Notes under the pieces: generated by a model
What the model saw: the letters and a program-made list of their open reading frames with translations, nothing else
Told to the model about the DNA's origin: nothing
The model's database searches: none
NCBI GenBank assembly: GCA_014529385.2
Contig: CM043944.1
Location: 175,228,740-175,292,739 of the forward strand
Reading direction: 5' to 3'
Source of the DNA: Adiantum capillus-veneris
Lineage: Eukaryota; Streptophyta; Polypodiopsida; Polypodiales; Pteridaceae
Length of the DNA: 64,000 nucleotides
Translations under genes and position numbers: made by a program
Part shown: piece by piece, positions 23,724-35,463 of the stretch
Layout of the letters: each line of letters starts with the position of its first letter
Position numbering within the stretch: the first letter of the stretch is position 1

Positions 23724-25250
23724 ATGACACCACCAGTGAGGAAAAGAACCAACCAAGAATCCTACGATGGGCCTGAAAATGCAAAAAAGATAGACCTCGC
23801 AAAACCAGGTGAAAAGCCTCAGCCGGTCTATATAGCTAACGATTTAGAGCCTGAGGAGGAAGCACAGTTAACACAACTTCTCAAGAAGTATAAAGATGTT
23901 TTCGCTTGGACCTATAAAGACCTCAAAGGAGTTGATCCATTGATATGCCAACATACAATTCCTTTGAAATCGGATGCAAAACCTAGCAAACAATGTCTTT
24001 ATACATATAATGACACATTTGCTAAACGAATCAAAGAAGAGATTGAGAAACTGATGGAAGCGGAATTCATCTATGAGATTGAACATACACATTGGGTGTC
24101 ACCCATTGTGGTAGTTCCCAAAAAGAATGGAAAAGTGTGCGTGTGTGTGAACCTCAAGAAGGTGAATGCAGCAACTATAAGGGATAATTATCCCTTGTCA
24201 ATTACAGAACATGTACTTGAGCGAGTGGCCGAGAAATGGGCTTATTCCTTTCTGGATGGGTTTTCAGGATACAACCAACTGGCAATAGCAAGGGAGGATC
24301 AACACAAAACAGCGTTTGTCACAGAATGGGGGATTTATGCGTATCAAGTCATGCCATTTGGCTTAACTAATGCACCAGCCACTTTCCAGAGGTTAATGAC
24401 TCACGCATTCAAGGAATACCTAAGAATATTCTTAGAAATTTACATGGATGACCTGTGTGTACACTCTCTTCTGCGAGAGGAACATATGGACCATTTGCAA
24501 AAGGTCTTTGAAAAGTGCAGGACATATCGAATCTGTCTTAACCCGTAAAAGTGTGTATTTATGGTTAAGCAAGGACGAATCTTAGGACACATTGTCTCAA
24601 GAAATGGCATAACCACAGACCTAGACAAAGTCAAAGTCATTGTAGACCTGCCCAGGCCTACTAATGCGAAACACGTGCAATCCTTCATGGGACACTGCGG
24701 ATATTATCGAAGATTCATATACATGTATGCGGTTATCGCACAACCTCTGTATCGTTTGCTAGTCAATTTCGAGTGGACCGAGGAGTGTGAAACTTCATTC
24801 CAAAAGTTGAAGGAAAACCTTATATCAGCACCTGTACTAAAGGTACCAGATTGGGAAAAGATATTCCATGTGCGCATTGATGCTTCAGCATATGCCATTG
24901 GAAGTATTCTAGCTCAACCTGGAGATGGAACAATGGATTTTCCAGTTTGCTATGCGAGCCGACAGTTAAACAGTGCAGAAAAGAACTACACAACCACCGA
25001 GAGGGAAGGGTTAGGAATGATTTATGCTGTAAAGAAATTTCGGCATTATTTGCTTGCAAACAAATTTGTGTTCTTCACAGATCATCAAGCTCTTTTGTAC
25101 CTAGTAAATAAACCTTGCAATACAGGGAGAATCATACGCTGGTTTATTATATTGCTAGAATTTGACTTCATAGTGGTGGTCAAAAAGGGTAAAACCCATC
25201 TACGAGCGGATCATCTTTCAAGGATACAAAACGGGGAAGCTCCTGAAGGA
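23724..25250 (+). pseudogene. Ty3 copy A: reverse transcriptase and RNase H
   Basis: The RT reads WVSPIVVVPKKNGK, then SFLDGFSGYNQ, then AFVTEWGIYAYQVMPFGL, then YMDD at about 24441. A TAA at 24546 replaces a Lys codon in a well-conserved block (LNP-KCVF). The RNase H follows: IDASAYAIGSILAQ, TTEREGLGMIYAVKKFRHYL, FFTDHQAL, and HLRADHLSR near 25200. Apart from the TAA the domain looks complete. It would copy the element RNA into DNA and remove the RNA strand. Confidence 0.93.
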
Positions 25251-25479
25251 GTAGATGATGACATACCAGATGCTTATCTTTTCAACATCGAAATGGTACC
25301 CAAATGGTCTCAGGAAATTGTTAGTATTCTTTCCTTAAGAAGTGAGTTTGATAATACGGAATGCAGATCCAAATTGCAAACAATTCGACAAACAAAAAAC
25401 TTCCAGTTGATAGCAGGACGGCTGTATCATCTTGAATCTGACCTAATCCTAGGATTATGTATAAATCAGGAAGAATTCG

Positions 25480-26984
25480 AGTGCTACCTTGAAGAGGCAC
25501 ATGTCCAGGGTTGTGCATTTCATTGTTCAACAGTGAAAACACACCAGAGACTGAAACAGTTAGGGGTTTATTGGCCAACTATGTATGCGGATACACATTC
25601 TTATGTTACCAATTGTACTATATGTAGTGCCAAACGACCAGTGGATCACGCAAATTTGTTTCAGGTAAACATAGCACCTGCATGGAGTCAATATATCATT
25701 GACTTCTTAACCACCACGATGTTCCCTGAGAACATCACAAGAGCACGAGAAAAAGCTATAGAGCTGGAAGCTCTTGACTTTCAATTAATTGGGAACCAAC
25801 TCTATAAGCGAGGGAAGGACAATTAACTTAGAATTATTGCAAGTGAAAGTGAATACCTGCTGATTCTAGAACATGCACATAGCGGAATAAGTGGAGGCCA
25901 TTTTTCGGGCGATAAGACTGCAAAAATTGTCTTAACAGCAGGAATTTGGTGGCCTACATTGCACATGGATGCTGAAGAGTTTGTAAAGCGTTGTGACGCA
26001 TGTCAACGCACCAAGATGCCAATAAAAACAGATGAGATGCCATTACGGCCAATGATGGGAGCAACAGCATTTGCAAAATGGGGCATTGATTTTGTGGGAC
26101 CTATATCACCCCCTGCATATCGCACCCATACTCAATACATCATTGTGGCTACGGACTATCTCACAAAATGGGTCAAAGCCAAAGCAACACAAAAAGCTGA
26201 TGCACGCACCATGACACAATTTTTGTATGAGAATGTTTTTGTACATTACGGGTTACCAATAGAAATTGTCAGTGACCGTGGAACACATTTTCTCAATGAA
26301 GTCATTGAATATCTGCTAGAGGAATTCATGGTCATACATAGGAAATCCACAACATACCATCCACAGGCCAATGGGCAAGCTGAAGCCACAAATAAAACAC
26401 TATGCACGGTTCTCACTAAAATAGTGTCAGAATCAAGAACAGATTGGGATCATCAGCTACACTCAACACTATGGGCATACAGGGTAGCTTACAAAACATC
26501 AATAGGAACAACACCATACAACATGGTATTTAGCCTAAATGCTATACTACCCATAGAGTTTTTAATCCCAACTCTACGAGTAGCAAAAAACTTGGAATGG
26601 ACAGGGCATGAGCTCTCTTCAAGGATTGATGATCTTGAAAAGCTAGATGAACTCCTCTTACAAGCTGTCGCTTCAATCTATGCTAAAAAGAGAAGACAAA
26701 AGGAATTTTTTGACAAACATGTGCGTACCAAAGAGTTCAAAACAAGTGATTACGTATTTGTTTATACCTTGAAGCAACGTGCCAAGAAACTTAAAAAGTG
26801 AGGGATGGGACCATTTGTGATTAGTGATCTATCACAGAGTGGAGCTGTCAAGCTTGCTACATTAGCAGGTGAAGAAATGCCAAACTGGATTAGTGGATGT
26901 CGACTGAGGAGGTATCATCTACCACTCACACAGGAGATGCTCCAACAAATTCATCAAGGAAAACAAAGAATAAAGGAAAAATAG
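25480..26984 (+). pseudogene. Ty3 copy A: integrase with two zinc-binding (H2C2) units
   Basis: There are two H2C2 units: H...H..CTIC (about 25500-25625) and H-SGISGGH...CDACQ (about 25875-26005), separated by about 80 residues and a TAA at 25824. The catalytic core has all three acids: GIDFVGP (26088), VSDRGTHF (26275) and HPQANGQAEATNK (26370). The C-terminal GPFVI...GCRLRRYH module follows, split by a TGA at 26799, and the frame goes on past a TAG at 26982 into the next domain. Duplicated zinc units are not usual for Ty3 integrases. Confidence 0.9.
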
Positions 26985-27623
26985 AGAGTACGGGAGGAAG
27001 CTCAAGCCGAAGCACAAGAACGCATTGCAAAAAGACGGCTTCTACGACAACAACAACAAAGTCGACCACCATTGAGAATCAATGCCATTCGACTGACGAA
27101 GTTGGAGGAGGAAACAGTGGAGCCAATAATTGCGGTCAAAGTGGGCAGCAATCAAGTTGAATCAACAGCATTGCTTGATTTGGGTGCTCAAGCAAATTTA
27201 ATCTCTTACGGATTATACCAACAACTCAAAGTTACTGATCAACTTCACCCTACTCCTCAAGTGCTGGAAAGTGGCACATCACACCCATTGAAAACATTGG
27301 GATGGACTATATTGCATGTACAACTACATCAATATATTTACCCACACAAATTCTATGTGGTGACAGATGAAAGCACACAACACCCAATGATGCTGGGGCA
27401 ACCTTGGCAAAAAGAGTACAATGTGCAGATACATTGGAAAGAAAAGGCAGTCAAAATTCAGCATGAACATGAACAACAGGTGATAGCTTTTGCTCAGCAA
27501 TACCAGCATGATCAACAGCAAGCCATGCAATCACTGGAAACAAAGCCCAAAGCACAAATGCCATTAAAGAACATGATACCCGCGACAAACAAGCAAGTAA
27601 AAGCCAACCATGCTAATTACTAA
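26985..27623 (+). pseudogene. Ty3 copy A: second aspartic-protease-like domain after integrase
   Basis: In the same frame as the integrase, a basic Gln/Arg-rich linker leads into a retropepsin-like fold: VKVGSNQVESTALLDLGAQ (DLGA where DSGA is expected), then ANLISYGLY, then HPMMLGQPWQKEYNVQIHW, the usual flap-to-ILG layout. The Ser/Thr after the Asp is Leu, so activity is doubtful. It is distinct in sequence from the first protease at 22.4-22.8 kb. The frame ends at TAA 27621. Confidence 0.7.
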
Positions 27624-28199
27624 CATATGAAGTCACCGACCGCAATGCAAAGATCTAGGCTACCAAAACAAGGTAAACAAGTATGGATGCGGAAGGATAG
27701 AAATGCCATGGCAGACAGAGAACAATGCAACTACAAAATTCCAACAAAGCAGATGGTTCAACCACAACCCAGGGTCATAAAACAGATATGGATCCCAAAG
27801 AAAATGCTTAGCCATAACCCAAATGTCACTCACATTTGGATACCAAAGCAAAAGCAAAAGGAATTACCTTCAGTAGCAACAATGGAAAGCAGACAACGGC
27901 ATTTCAAAAAGGAAAACCGACATATGTGGATGCCGATGAAAGACAAACCAGCGGCAAACAAGAAAGAGCCAAACCATCTACAAAAATCGACAGCAACAAA
28001 ATACCAATGGAAAGCCAAGGTCATAAGGCCCATAGCCATTACATCACAGCCAATTCTATCCTTAGAAACAGCTACGACTCCATCAACAGTGACGGCAAAG
28101 CAATTGCCTTTTGCACAAAAGACAATTAAACAGAGAGCAGTAGAGTTACAGCTGTTACTTGCAAAGAAAGCAGAAAACCTCGACGGCGAATTCCAATAA
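27624..28199 (+). pseudogene. Ty3 copy A: C-terminal repeats of the type WIPKK
   Basis: The same frame continues to TAA at 28197-28199 and encodes a basic, low-complexity tail with spaced motifs VWMRKD, IWIPKK, IWIPKQ and MWMPMK. Copy B has a similar tail (53.9-54.78 kb) with seven such motifs. No function is known to me. Confidence 0.7.
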
Positions 28200-29300
28200 A
28201 CATCTTGCTTATTCCCTTCTCTTGCACAACATTAATTTTTCCATGCATTCACAGAGTATGCATAAAGTAGGGCCACATTAATCGGCCAGGCATTAGCACA
28301 AATTTTTTAACCTATGCACGACACATACTCCGAGGTGAAACCTTCTCGTCCGGGAGGACTCCGGCTAGGAGGGGGGGAGGCATTCTAGAGGCACTCTCAA
28401 ATGCGGAACCAATGACAGAAACATCAAAAAAAGGGCATGATTTTTGACTATTTTAAGGGTTGTTGTTTGATTGTGAAATTTTCTAGAGTAACCCAAGTAC
28501 ATATGTCCTTATACAGCATGAATCTACAGGTATATGGGGCCAAACGCCAAATCAAGCCCCTAGGTGTGTGTATATAAGTAGAAATAGCCATTTTCAGGCA
28601 AAATATTGGTAAAACGAAGAAATCCGGCCATAAAAATTGCATGTGATGGTGTATAATGTGTTGCGATGATGTTTGTGATTTATTATGATTTTTGGAGATT
28701 TTTTGGGTTTGATTTGCTATTTTTCTTTTAATTTTACTAATTTTCGGCAGAAAAACTTTAAAAATACAAAAAACGGGTGAAAAACAGTCGTAATGAAAAA
28801 CAAAAAATATGGTGATGATCAGTGACTATAGGACAACCTATGGTACAGTGGGGGTGCAATTATGAGACTGGAGCGGAAAGCGTGTTTTGGTCAGGTTTTG
28901 ACCGAAATGCCAAATTTCTGGTAAACAGAGCAAATGGAGTCCAAATCAAGAAATTTTTGAGCCTAAACCGCATCTCGCAAGAAGATAGGAGCACATGTCA
29001 AATTTCATGAAAAGTGGTTCGGGAACCTCCATTTAAAGAAATTTTCACCCCATTTTTAGCTCATTCTCACCGTATTGACTTTGTGGAGAGAGCTTCTGCC
29101 ACCTAGAGCGGATCGACCTCCCAGCAGCTTCTACGACGCGCACGACTACCCGACCAGTTCCAAACATGAGAGGTAGACTCACCACCTTGAGCTTTTCGCG
29201 CATGTTTGTCATTATGTCGCGAAAACTAGCGTAGGGGTCACACACAAAGCGAGCGGTAGAGACCTACAAGTAGAGACGGCGGCCTAACGGCTAACCCGAA
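28200..29300 (+). other. 3' untranslated region and probable LTR of Ty3 copy A
   Basis: A purine run (aggagggggggagg, 28366-28379) looks like the polypurine tract; sequence after it should be U3. tatataag at 28571 is a good TATA box. Parts match copy B at 54.87-55.25 kb (cttgcacaacat, ttttccatgcatt, gcccctagg), so the two copies share this end. The right boundary, around 29.3 kb, is not clear. No gene seen. Confidence 0.55.
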
Positions 29301-29319
29301 AGCAACAAGACTTCATCGG

Positions 29320-31020
29320 CAACTTACCCTAGTCTAGGAGACCAGTCCTGGATGTCCAAAGGCTGTAGGAAACCATCGGGAAAAACCCTAATTCCCAGAA
29401 ACCCGCAAGAGGCCACCAAATGGGAAATCGGCGAAACGGCGACCAGATGCTACCAAAATTCATGTGTAGAAGCATCTCGACATGCTCGACAAGTCTATAT
29501 GACCCGCATGACCAAAAAGTGACCCGAGGCGGCACTAAACTTCAGAAACGGCATCAAACACACAAAGCGTCAAATTGCACTTGCGGCCAAACCGCAAGTC
29601 CGTTTGCCACCAAACTTCACGAGCGGCTTTCCTAAACCATCAACAACCAATTCCTATGGTGGTAGACCACCACAAATCATCAAAGGTATGTAAACGCAAC
29701 CACGGGTGCTTCTAGAGCGACAAATTGCCAAATGGAGCTCCGGTGAAGCCAAAGTCGACAAAAACCATACGGCAAGCATCCCCAAGGGATCGGGAAGCTA
29801 TGGAGATCAACATCGAGAAATTTCATCGCCAAAAAGCACTCCAAAAGTAAGAAAACGGCTCGGAGGCTTTGAAGTCCACACAAGGAGTTATACTCTATCC
29901 ATTTGACTTTTTTGTTGAAATTAGGCTCAAAAGGGACTTAGGGGAGCAAAGGGCAAGCAGTGGGGTCACTAGCACTGAAAAAATCACTAGGAGACATCCT
30001 ACGCGTAGGATGTCTCAAGGGCACTTTTTGGCACAGACTCCAACATTTTTTTATCATGCACATGTTCTGAATGACATTTACAAGCCATACACCAAGTTTC
30101 ATCACATTTGGACCAAGCTTGACCTCATATGCATGGAAAAACGCAAAGTTACGGCATAGAGGCAATAATGGGCCAACGACCTACCAAATCTTGTCCAAAT
30201 CCCATGAAACTTGCACAACACATTCACCAACACATCAGCAAACAATCTGTGTGGTCAGGGAGAAAAAATGAAGAAATAGACATCCTACGTGTAGGATGTC
30301 TATTGGACCTTTTTGGCATGCAAGGGATGTTTTATCATTCCAGATCCAATTACCTCATCATCAAGAGCCCATATGTCAAGTTTGAAGCCATTCTAATCAC
30401 TTTTGACCCCCAACACCTTCAAGATACACTTTTTGAGCCCAAAAACACCTCACAGAGCCTTACAAGCATCAAATCTTGTCCAAATTCAAATCCAAGAACA
30501 TGGCCATGTTCCATAGGCCAAGGACAACCCACAGAACAAGTTTCATGCCATTTTGATGAAAAAGACATCCTACGCGTAGGATGTCTCCAGCATAAATTTG
30601 GCCTTCTGTGCAAAGAATGACATCATGGGAGCCAATACCATGGTGCAATAAGCCCATATACCAGTTTTCAACCCATTTGGACATCAATTGCTACCTATGA
30701 TGGACATTCTACCCAAATTGTGATCTAAAGCCTGAATCGGCCCAAAAATCAACTTTTTGATATCCAAATTCAAATCCAAGCCTATAGCCATGTTCCATGA
30801 GCCTTACACTACCTACATGTCAAGTATAAACCAATTCTGATGAAAAAGAGATCCTACGCATAGGATGTCTAGATGAAATTTTTTTGCCAGATTTGCACTG
30901 TGAGCACATGCACAACTTCACAAGTTCCTTTTAAGCTTTATTTTCAATTTTCAAGTCATTTGGATAAGTAAAACTCAGTTTCGCAGCTAATATGTAAAAA
31001 ACACTAACTTCGGACTACTG
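29320..31020 (+). repeat. Leader with four units of a 285-bp tandem repeat, each with a 24-bp palindrome
   Basis: Palindromes sit at 29992-30015, 30278-30301, 30563-30586 and (degenerate) about 30847-30870; centres are spaced 286, 285 and 284 bp. The sequences between them share blocks (catatgtcaagttt, atcttgtccaaattc, atgttccat), so they are diverged tandem units. The stretch lies directly upstream of the ORF at 31036 and resembles the leaders at 35.5-37.1 kb and 49.2-49.8 kb. No gene seen. Confidence 0.85.
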
Positions 31021-31035
31021 AGTGCAACAAGATCA

Positions 31036-34000
31036 ATGGCAGCCTCGAAGTCACCGGCAAAGAGGAAAAGAATGACCATCAAAGATTATCTGGACGAAGT
31101 GGAACCCTTTGTCATTCCAGAAGGAACATTAAAGCCCACCAGCACTTGGATACAAGAAGATCTGTTAGAGTTAAACGACCTAAAGATCTACCAGGGAGTG
31201 CTCAAGGACAATGAAGGCAATGTCATAGAGTTACCAATGTTGCCGAGAGAGCTCAATGAGTTTGTACGAAGCAAAATGGACGGCTACTTGGAGAAAATTG
31301 ACCTCCACAACTACTTCGAAGCAATGCCGGCAGGGGTGGACATCAAAAGAGTATGGGAATTTGTAACAAGCATCAAAGAGGATGGAGTGGCCAAGGTAAC
31401 AGATTTACAAGGCAGACCAGATACAGAGATCATAATCACGGAGCGGGTTGTAGCCCATGCACTAGACCTCTCCAATGAGGGGGACAACGTCACAAAAAGA
31501 AGGGATGAAGTCAAAGTGTACAAAGAGAAAAAGGCAAATTACACCTTTGAATACATTGCCAACCCAAAGGTGGCAATTATGAGCCAGTTGTACAACCAGT
31601 ACTTCCACATGTGCACTAAGAGGCCACAGAAGTATAGGATGCCACCAGGTGCAATTGCCACAACGTTTACTTGGGCAATGACAAAAGCCACCCCAAAGAT
31701 AATCAACTATACGGCATACATACATGACAGCTTAGTAAAGATGGGCAACAAAAAGCCAACCTACATAGTGCCAGGAGAGCTGATCACCAAAGTGGTTTAT
31801 GGGGCACTACACGCTAAAAGAAGGTGGCCTGACCCCCCATCTCAGAATGAATGGCTGAGAATAAAAGAATACAAGGAAGATGAGCCGCAAAGGGCACCAA
31901 GGGTGGCTACGAGATTGAAGAGACGGCTGGAGCCAGTTGAAGAGGAGCAACCCGAGCAGAAGAAAGGAAAGAAGGAGTTTGCTCAAGTGCCGGCCAAAGA
32001 AACCAGGTCTCAGAAAGCGGCAAGACTCGAGAGGCTGATGGAGAGTTTCCGAGCAGGAAGAGCCCTCAAGGGTGATTTAAACGAACTCTGGAAGCCATCT
32101 CTCGAGTCTATGTCCGGATCATCCAGAAGAGTGCAAAAGGACCGCTTTGAAGATTATATCAAGAATTTCAAGATTCTTGATGCTACAGCGGAAAACATTC
32201 CCCATGTCCCTTTCACCAAGGAGGAAGTGGAGCAGATAAGGCAGACACTGCTAGATGAACAAGAAAGCCAAGAAATAGAAAGAAAGACAAAAGCAGACAG
32301 GGACTTAAAGGGCAAACCGGCAGCTTTTCCAGATAGCCCTAAACCCATCCCACAGCCATCACCACCGCCATCACCACCTCCTAGCAGCCCTCCACCAGAA
32401 GACAAGGAGGCTGAGGACAAACAAGATGAAAGGCAAGCTGAGAAGCAAGAGCAAAGGCAGGAACCTGAGCCAAAAGAAGAGGCCCAAGCCTGAGTCTGAG
32501 CAAAAAGGATTAGATGAGGCCTACTACGCATTCTTTGACCTGCTAGCTGCAGGCTATACAAAGGAAGAAGCCGCCATAGTCGCATTCGACTTGGCGAGGA
32601 CAGGGGATAAAGAACAGATGCAAGGCATCCGGCTAGTGGAACTAAAAGAAATTGCTACCGACACGGTAGACCTGCATCCGCCCTCCAATGATTGGGACGT
32701 GGTGATGACAAAGCTAGCCGGATTGAGAGCACAATCTATGGCTTCAGAGAAAGAGATGATAACTCTCAAAGCCACCGAAGAAAAGACCAAAATGGAAAGG
32801 GATTCTCTATAGGCACAAAGCCAAGGGCAAAAAGAGAGAGAAGCTGACCTCCAGGCTAGCTTGGCAACGGCTCTACAAAACTGCCAAGCAATGGAAGAAG
32901 CAAATGAGGCAGCAGCAAAAAGAATACAAGCAGCTGAAGAAGAGTGTATGCAGCTCAGCAAGTCATTGCGAGATGCCGAAAGAGAAAGAGATAATATGAC
33001 ACTACAGTTGGCCGAAGAATCGAAAGAAGTAGAGGCCATGAGAAACGCCAAGGAAAAAGCAGAGATAGAACAAGAAGAAAGCCTGGATGAAGTCCTTGAG
33101 CTCAAGGACCAATTAAAAGTCAAAGATCAAACCATCCAGAGGCTGCGAGCATCACCTGCTAGAGTCAAAGCTACGAGCTCGACTCAAATCATTTCCGTGA
33201 GTCAACTATATGAAGAGCAAATGCAGGAACTTCAGAAGGAGCTGACTCTCGAGAAAAAGCAGAGATTAATGATGGCTGAAGGTTCTATCGTAATGCAAAC
33301 AAGAATGGAGGAGGGCCAAAAAGCCCTGCAAGAAGAAGTGGAAAGCATAAAGAAAAAGCTCGAGGAGGCGGAAAGAGTAAACGCTGAACTTAATGACCTC
33401 CTCATGAATATGGGCGGAGAAGCTGAAGCGGAAAAGCAAACACTCCTCAGGAAAATTGAGGAGTTGAAAGGCCAGCAAGGAGGAGAGGCAGAAATCTCAG
33501 TGACAGCCGTCAATGAGGGCATCGACCTCGACAATGTGGCAGATCCTGTGGACACACCCATGCAAGATGAAAGCATAACAGGATCCTCTCAAGAGCCACA
33601 GGATCTAACACAAGAAGAGGAGGAAAATTTGCGTAAGGCAATAGAGGAAGAGTTAAGAGAAAGCATGAAGGAAGCCTTGGAATGGGAGGAGAGGGTCTTC
33701 AAATTTGTGACAATTCAGAAGATCGACGCCAGCAATCCGAATGGCTTCAACCCTCTCTCCCATATCCATTGCTGAAATATGAGGCAGCTACAATAAACAA
33801 GCGGATTAGAGAAGAGCCAACGGTACCTCTCTACAATGCAGACACCTTGAAGCCAGAAGGAGTTAAGCTTATAGTGGATTCTCAGCCAAAGTGGAGGAAG
33901 GCTTGGCTTACAAAGCACCCACAATACCTAATCCACCTGGTAGAGGCACCTAAAGATATCAGAGACAGTCTCAGCTTCTGTCCCCTACCAAGGGTTAAAC

Positions 34001-34476
34001 CATGGAAGGCACAAGAAATTTTGCAAATAAGCCAACCCACTTGGCTGAATTACCCAAAGCTACCGGGCGTGAAGGCAGGTGAGAGAATAAGTATCCAATA
34101 CATGGTGAAAACCCTAACGGGCGCCATAAAGTTGTTCATTGGCTCACCTGACCTTACATGCATTATGATGAGAAAAATCTACAGAACCATCTTAGCAGTG
34201 TTCGAGACCTTCAAGCCAGGCCAAGTGACCGACAACATATTCTTCTTCCAGGATACATACAGATGTGCTTATGATCTGTCAGGTCAGCCTTCCAAGGAGG
34301 TGATACATGCGCTGTATCAAAGAATCATGTTTCTACCATCCTATCACCTCCAGGCTTTTAAAGAAGCATTCTTTATGGGGTTCTTCACCATGAATAAAAA
34401 TATCTTTGGCCCAACAATGCTGAACCTACATGCCAGGTGCGAATCACTGCTAAAGATGAGGGAAACGATAAGATGA
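31036..34476 (+). pseudogene. Large ORF of a pol-less LTR element: N-terminal domain, Pro-rich hinge, coiled coil, C-terminal domain
   Basis: Three overlapping open frames look like one protein of about 1,140 residues broken by two frameshifts (about 32.43-32.49 kb and 33.68-33.77 kb) and a TAG at 32810. The first part (ATG at 31036) is a globular domain of about 290 residues with a basic end (RLKRRLEP), then charged sequence and a Pro-rich hinge (about 32330-32400). The second part is a long Glu/Lys/Gln coiled coil (32.8-33.5 kb). The third (from PLLKYEAA) is a globular domain with no motif I know. No protease, RT or integrase is present. A polypurine tract and LTR follow 34 bp downstream, so it belongs to a non-autonomous LTR element. 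It may be an unusual Gag or a captured gene. Confidence 0.7.
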
Positions 34477-34510
34477 AGCAGCTGATCAAGGCCATGTTGG
34501 AGACGACATG

Positions 34511-34527
34511 AGCAAGGAGGGGGGGAG
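34511..34527 (+). promoter_or_regulatory. Polypurine tract
   Basis: agcaaggagggggggag directly precedes the LTR start TGTTAG. It is the expected plus-strand primer site. Confidence 0.85.
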
Positions 34528-35463
34528 TGTTAGAAGTTGGACACACCCCACGGCATCTAACTACTCCGAGGACTATTATTTTTTGTAATTATTCATTCAT
34601 TGAGGAAAACCTGATTTTTCACCTTGTAATTATTGGGACTTACAGAAGTTTTCAGATTGTATCCCAGTTTTGATAGTTAGATTGAGTAGATGGTTGATTT
34701 TGGAACTTTAGGGTTTGAGAAATTGTAAGGTATATATACCACTTTTTGACCTTAATGAAAAACTTTTTGTCATTTTAAACAAGTTTGAAGTCTGTGAGTG
34801 AGCGTGCTGTGTACGAGAGAGAGAGTGTGAGCTTCATCTTGACGATATGTGTGCTCCGGAGGTCGGAATCGAGTGCGGAGAAGTGCAGCGTGTTGCCCCC
34901 GACTAGAGCTACACGTCGATACCAACATTGCGCGCGTACGGTCCGGCTTTGTGAGCTCCTTCTACGAGCTTCATCGGTTGTTTGGGTGAGCATACGTTGT
35001 CCAATTTTGCATTGCAGCATATCCACGTATCCACATTGAGTAGAACTACACATTAGGCACTTTAGATTTGGGAAACGAAGACCTGCAGATTTCGGCCAGA
35101 CATCCTACGTGTTTCTGCACCAGGTGTTTTGGATCGGGATTTTGGTTCATAGACCTTAGGGAGAGCGACCTATTGGTATTAGTAGGGTCTCCCTCAAGTT
35201 CTATGGTGTTTCGAGATTGTTTGATGGGTGTTCGGCTCTACGAAGCGTTGTAGGAAGTTTCCTCTTTTGCACTCTTGAAGGCTGTGACTTAGACAATTGG
35301 TAGAGACCTCTGTAGGAATTAGTTAGGAGTCGGCCGAGTGTAGGTTGACACCTTATGCTTGCTTCCACGCGCCTGCGGGTCGAGCTTCATCGTCCTTAGC
35401 TGACATTACATGTTAGGTGAGTTCTCGCTTTGCTGACGTCCGTCACGGCGTATCCTTCCAACA
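34528..35463 (+). mobile_element. LTR (936 bp), plus orientation
   Basis: Begins TGTTAGAAG after the polypurine tract and ends CTTCCAACA. tatatata at 34730-34737 is a likely TATA box, followed by a GA-rich leader. It is homologous along its length with the minus-strand LTR at 37101-38026 and more distantly with the LTRs at 56.9-58.7 kb. One half palindrome (gacatcctacgtg) lies at 35098. No primer site follows, so this is the 3' LTR of the pol-less element. Confidence 0.88.

Noticed and set aside
29992-30870. CRISPR-like array from the regularly spaced palindromes
   Set aside because: Spacing is about 285 bp, spacers are themselves diverged repeats, and the context is a retrotransposon leader in a eukaryote.
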